A stretch of DNA of 27,998 nucleotides from an uncultured Bacteroides sp. (GTDB taxonomy: Bacteria; Bacteroidota; Bacteroidia; Bacteroidales; Bacteroidaceae), in NCBI GenBank assembly GCA_905201685.1, contig CAJKOW010000025.1:1-27998 (forward strand), given 5' to 3'. Positions 26,723 through 27,998 of the stretch are shown piece by piece (the first letter of the stretch is position 1; each line of letters opens with the position of its first letter). The notes under the pieces were generated by a model. That model made no database searches. It was not told the DNA's origin and saw only the letters and a program-made list of their open reading frames with translations. Both the position numbers and the translations under genes were made by a program.

Positions 26723-26763
26723 ACATTATAAAAATAGTTAGGTTACTCTTGTTAATTGTGCGG

Positions 26764-26771
26764 CAAAGGTA
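26764..26771 (-). promoter_or_regulatory. hcp promoter (-7 box)
   Basis: TACCTTTG on the minus strand fits TAnnTTTG and lies 41 bp upstream of the hcp ATG. No TTG stands at the -33 position. Instead the near-palindrome at 26793-26808 reaches into that region, which is the arrangement expected of an activator-dependent promoter. Confidence 0.62.
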
Positions 26772-26792
26772 GAAGTTGCCCTTGGCTTAAAT

Positions 26793-26808
26793 TGTACCAT
26801 ATGTTACA
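26793..26808 (-). promoter_or_regulatory. Putative HcpR operator upstream of hcp
   Basis: TGTACCATATGTTACA (plus-strand reading) is a 16-bp near-palindrome centred at 26800.5, about 43 bp upstream of the predicted hcp transcript start. This is the class II position used by Crp/Fnr activators. A closely matching site (TGTGCCATATGTCATA) precedes the Crp/Fnr gene. Confidence 0.65.
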
Positions 26809-27064
26809 CTCCTCTATAACAAATCTTAAAAATGTTGTTTTAGGGGGGGAGCAGCTAAACAAAAAAGTCGGCAGAATAGATTAATTCTCCATCAATCAGA
26901 ATTCATTGAGTATTGTGTAAGGTAGGAATATACTAAGTCAACATCATTACATAGTTTTTCAAACGTCCTAAAAAAATGATCTGTTCAGTACGGGTTGTCG
27001 AAGCTTTATACTTTATATTCACAGATGTATTCTTTAAATCTTCATTTATTTCACTATAAATAAT
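26809..27064. other. Intergenic stretch between hcp and the Crp/Fnr gene
   Basis: No gene is supported here. It contains a run of seven G at 26843-26849 and is otherwise AT-rich. It forms part of a 630-bp gap that also holds the hcp promoter, both operators and a possible long leader for the regulator. Confidence 0.55.
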
Positions 27065-27072
27065 TATCTTTG
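27065..27072 (+). promoter_or_regulatory. Putative plus-strand promoter (-7 box) far upstream of the Crp/Fnr gene
   Basis: TATCTTTG matches TAnnTTTG. Only a poor -33 match (TTCA, 20 bp upstream) is seen. Transcripts from here would have about 275 nt before the Crp/Fnr ATG and would include a small reading frame at 27204-27344. Confidence 0.45.
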
Positions 27073-27203
27073 TACATGTGGCAAGAAGCCTTTAACATAA
27101 GCCTGAGCCTATTGTTCCGTTCATTGTAGCTTAAAGAGAACTGCCTTGGGAGAAAATGTTATCATAAGATGGTTAATTTGATTTGGGGAAAATTAAAGAT
27201 TTA

Positions 27204-27344
27204 ATGATCAAAGTAGTATGTGGTGGATGTGTGCAGGTCGTTTTTAATGATCAAGGTCGTAGCGATATCTCTAATTTACATAACACTTGGTTGTTTTCAG
27301 TAAATGTGTGCCATATGTCATACTTCGATTTAATTAAAGTATAA
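27204..27344 (+). CDS. Candidate small protein, 46 residues, with a CGGC motif
   Basis: An ATG-initiated frame encodes 46 residues beginning MIKVVCGGCVQVVFNDQGRS and ending 8 bp before the Crp/Fnr ATG. Two cysteines form C-x2-C (C6, C9), and a third is C36. I recognise no family. The ribosome-binding signal is weak (AAAG 7-10 bases upstream). The last third overlaps the putative operator at 27307-27322, which argues against selection on the protein. It could equally be a translated leader or chance. Confidence 0.22.
   Translation: MIKVVCGGCVQVVFNDQGRSDISNLHNTWLFSVNVCHMSYFDLIKV
27307..27322 (+). promoter_or_regulatory. Putative HcpR operator upstream of its own gene
   Basis: TGTGCCATATGTCATA matches the hcp-proximal site at 13 of 16 positions, including an uninterrupted CCATATGT core. 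It is centred 38 bp upstream of the Crp/Fnr start codon. No clear TAnnTTTG box lies between it and the gene (TACTTCGA at 27321-27328 is a poor match). Whether it activates or represses cannot be read; autoregulation is the simplest reading. Confidence 0.58.
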
Positions 27345-27352
27345 AAAAAGAT

Positions 27353-27946
27353 ATGTTGTTGACTGAATTACTAAAGATATCTCTTTTTAAAGGAATGAAT
27401 GAAATCGATGTTGTAGAGTTTCTGTACGGAGCATCGAATAATTTGAAACGCTATAATGTAGGCGACTCTGTGGTACGTCAGGGGGATTTATGTCGTGGTG
27501 TCTATATTCTCGTTTCTGGACGCGTCAGGTGCAGTATGAGTGGAGACAATGGTAAAGAGATAACTGTCGATGAAATGACTGCACCGTGCATTCTTGCATC
27601 AGCATTTATCTTTGCCACAGAAAACCGTTTCCCCGTAAATGTGGAAGCGTTGGTGCCATGTGAATTGTATGTCATCGATAAGGCTCGTTTTCTCGAATTT
27701 ATGCACAAACATCCGGTTATGCTTGAAAACTTCCTCAGAGATATTTCTGATCGGGGAGTATTTTTAAGTAAGAAGGTAAATGAATTCGCATTGCAAAATC
27801 TCAAAACCCGTATATTGGCATACCTTGAGAAAAATCAGGATATACATAACCAGCGAGAACTTGCCCAGCGCTTGGGTGTTACACGACCATCTCTTGCTCG
27901 TGCCCTTTCCGAACTTATCGCAGAAAGCAAAATTAAGAAAGAATAA
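27353..27946 (+). CDS. hcpR: Crp/Fnr-family transcriptional regulator, probable HcpR
   Basis: The 197-residue product has an N-terminal cyclic-nucleotide-binding-like beta-roll (about 1-115; RYNVGDSVVRQGDLCRGVYILVSG is its core), a long dimerisation helix (about 116-145), and a C-terminal winged helix. The recognition helix region is ELAQRLGVTRPSLARALSEL (about 169-188). It has no Fnr-type N-terminal cysteine cluster. It stands divergently upstream of hcp and shares a near-palindromic site with it. In Porphyromonas gingivalis a heme-dependent Crp/Fnr regulator, HcpR, activates hcp under nitrosative stress; that precedent plus context supports the name. The effector cannot be read from the sequence. 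The ATG has only a weak A-rich Shine-Dalgarno region. The gene is complete, ending 52 bp before the window edge. Confidence 0.85.
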   Translation: MLLTELLKISLFKGMNEIDVVEFLYGASNNLKRYNVGDSVVRQGDLCRGVYILVSGRVRCSMSGDNGKEITVDEMTAPCILASAFIFATENRFPVNVEALVPCELYVIDKARFLEFMHKHPVMLENFLRDISDRGVFLSKKVNEFALQNLKTRILAYLEKNQDIHNQRELAQRLGVTRPSLARALSELIAESKIKKE

Positions 27947-27998
27947 GAAACTGTTTTGAATTGATTCAAGAATAATGTTACAGTCTCCTTAAAATTTG

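Noticed and set aside
26843..26849. Run of seven G as a phase-variation tract
   Set aside because: It is short, not inside a coding frame or between promoter elements, and nothing else suggests slippage control.
27956..27969. TTGAAT-TG-ATTCAA inverted repeat after the Crp/Fnr gene
   Set aside because: A 2-nt loop is too small for a terminator hairpin and there is no T-tract; as a binding site it has no neighbouring promoter in view.

Overview
The window looks like a chromosomal segment from a Bacteroidales gut commensal, most likely Bacteroides or a close relative. Three things point there: a type III glutamine synthetase next to an amtB/PII pair, the DapL route to diaminopimelate, and promoters of the Bacteroides type (TAnnTTTG -7 box, in two cases with a TTG -33 element 20 bp upstream). 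I see no mobile element, rRNA, tRNA or CRISPR array. The species cannot be named from sequence alone.

Positions 240-15436 form a nitrogen-assimilation block, all on the minus strand. In transcription order it reads gltB-gltD-asnB, then (after a terminator and a 555-bp gap) dapF-dapL, an outer-membrane beta-barrel gene, PII, amtB and glnN. Together these genes cover ammonium uptake, its sensing by PII, its capture by GS/GOGAT, transfer of amide nitrogen to asparagine, and synthesis of meso-diaminopimelate/lysine. Hairpins lie between dapF and dapL and between amtB and glnN.

Positions 15783-21994 hold an AddAB-type recombination helicase-nuclease pair on the minus strand (addA upstream of addB). 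A compact pair of back-to-back promoters then drives addA leftward and a Blc-like lipocalin lipoprotein rightward. An AEC-family transporter follows the lipocalin, and it converges on a minus-strand gene for a winged-helix-like protein that may be distantly related to AlkZ/YcaQ.

Positions 24463-27946 are a nitrosative-stress region: a 607-bp non-coding stretch, hcp (hybrid cluster protein, minus strand), a 630-bp intergenic region, and a Crp/Fnr-family regulator (plus strand). The same 16-bp near-palindrome, with core CCATATGT, lies upstream of both hcp and the regulator. In front of hcp it sits where an activator would. This makes the regulator a good HcpR candidate that controls hcp and itself.

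The most unusual structure is downstream of hcp. Four copies of an 18-bp palindrome (TTCTCA-N6-TGAGAA) repeat with an exact 23-bp period at 24757-24843. They directly abut a frameshifted remnant of the N-terminal domain of a Ric/YtfE/ScdA iron-sulfur repair protein (24846-25029), a usual functional partner of Hcp.
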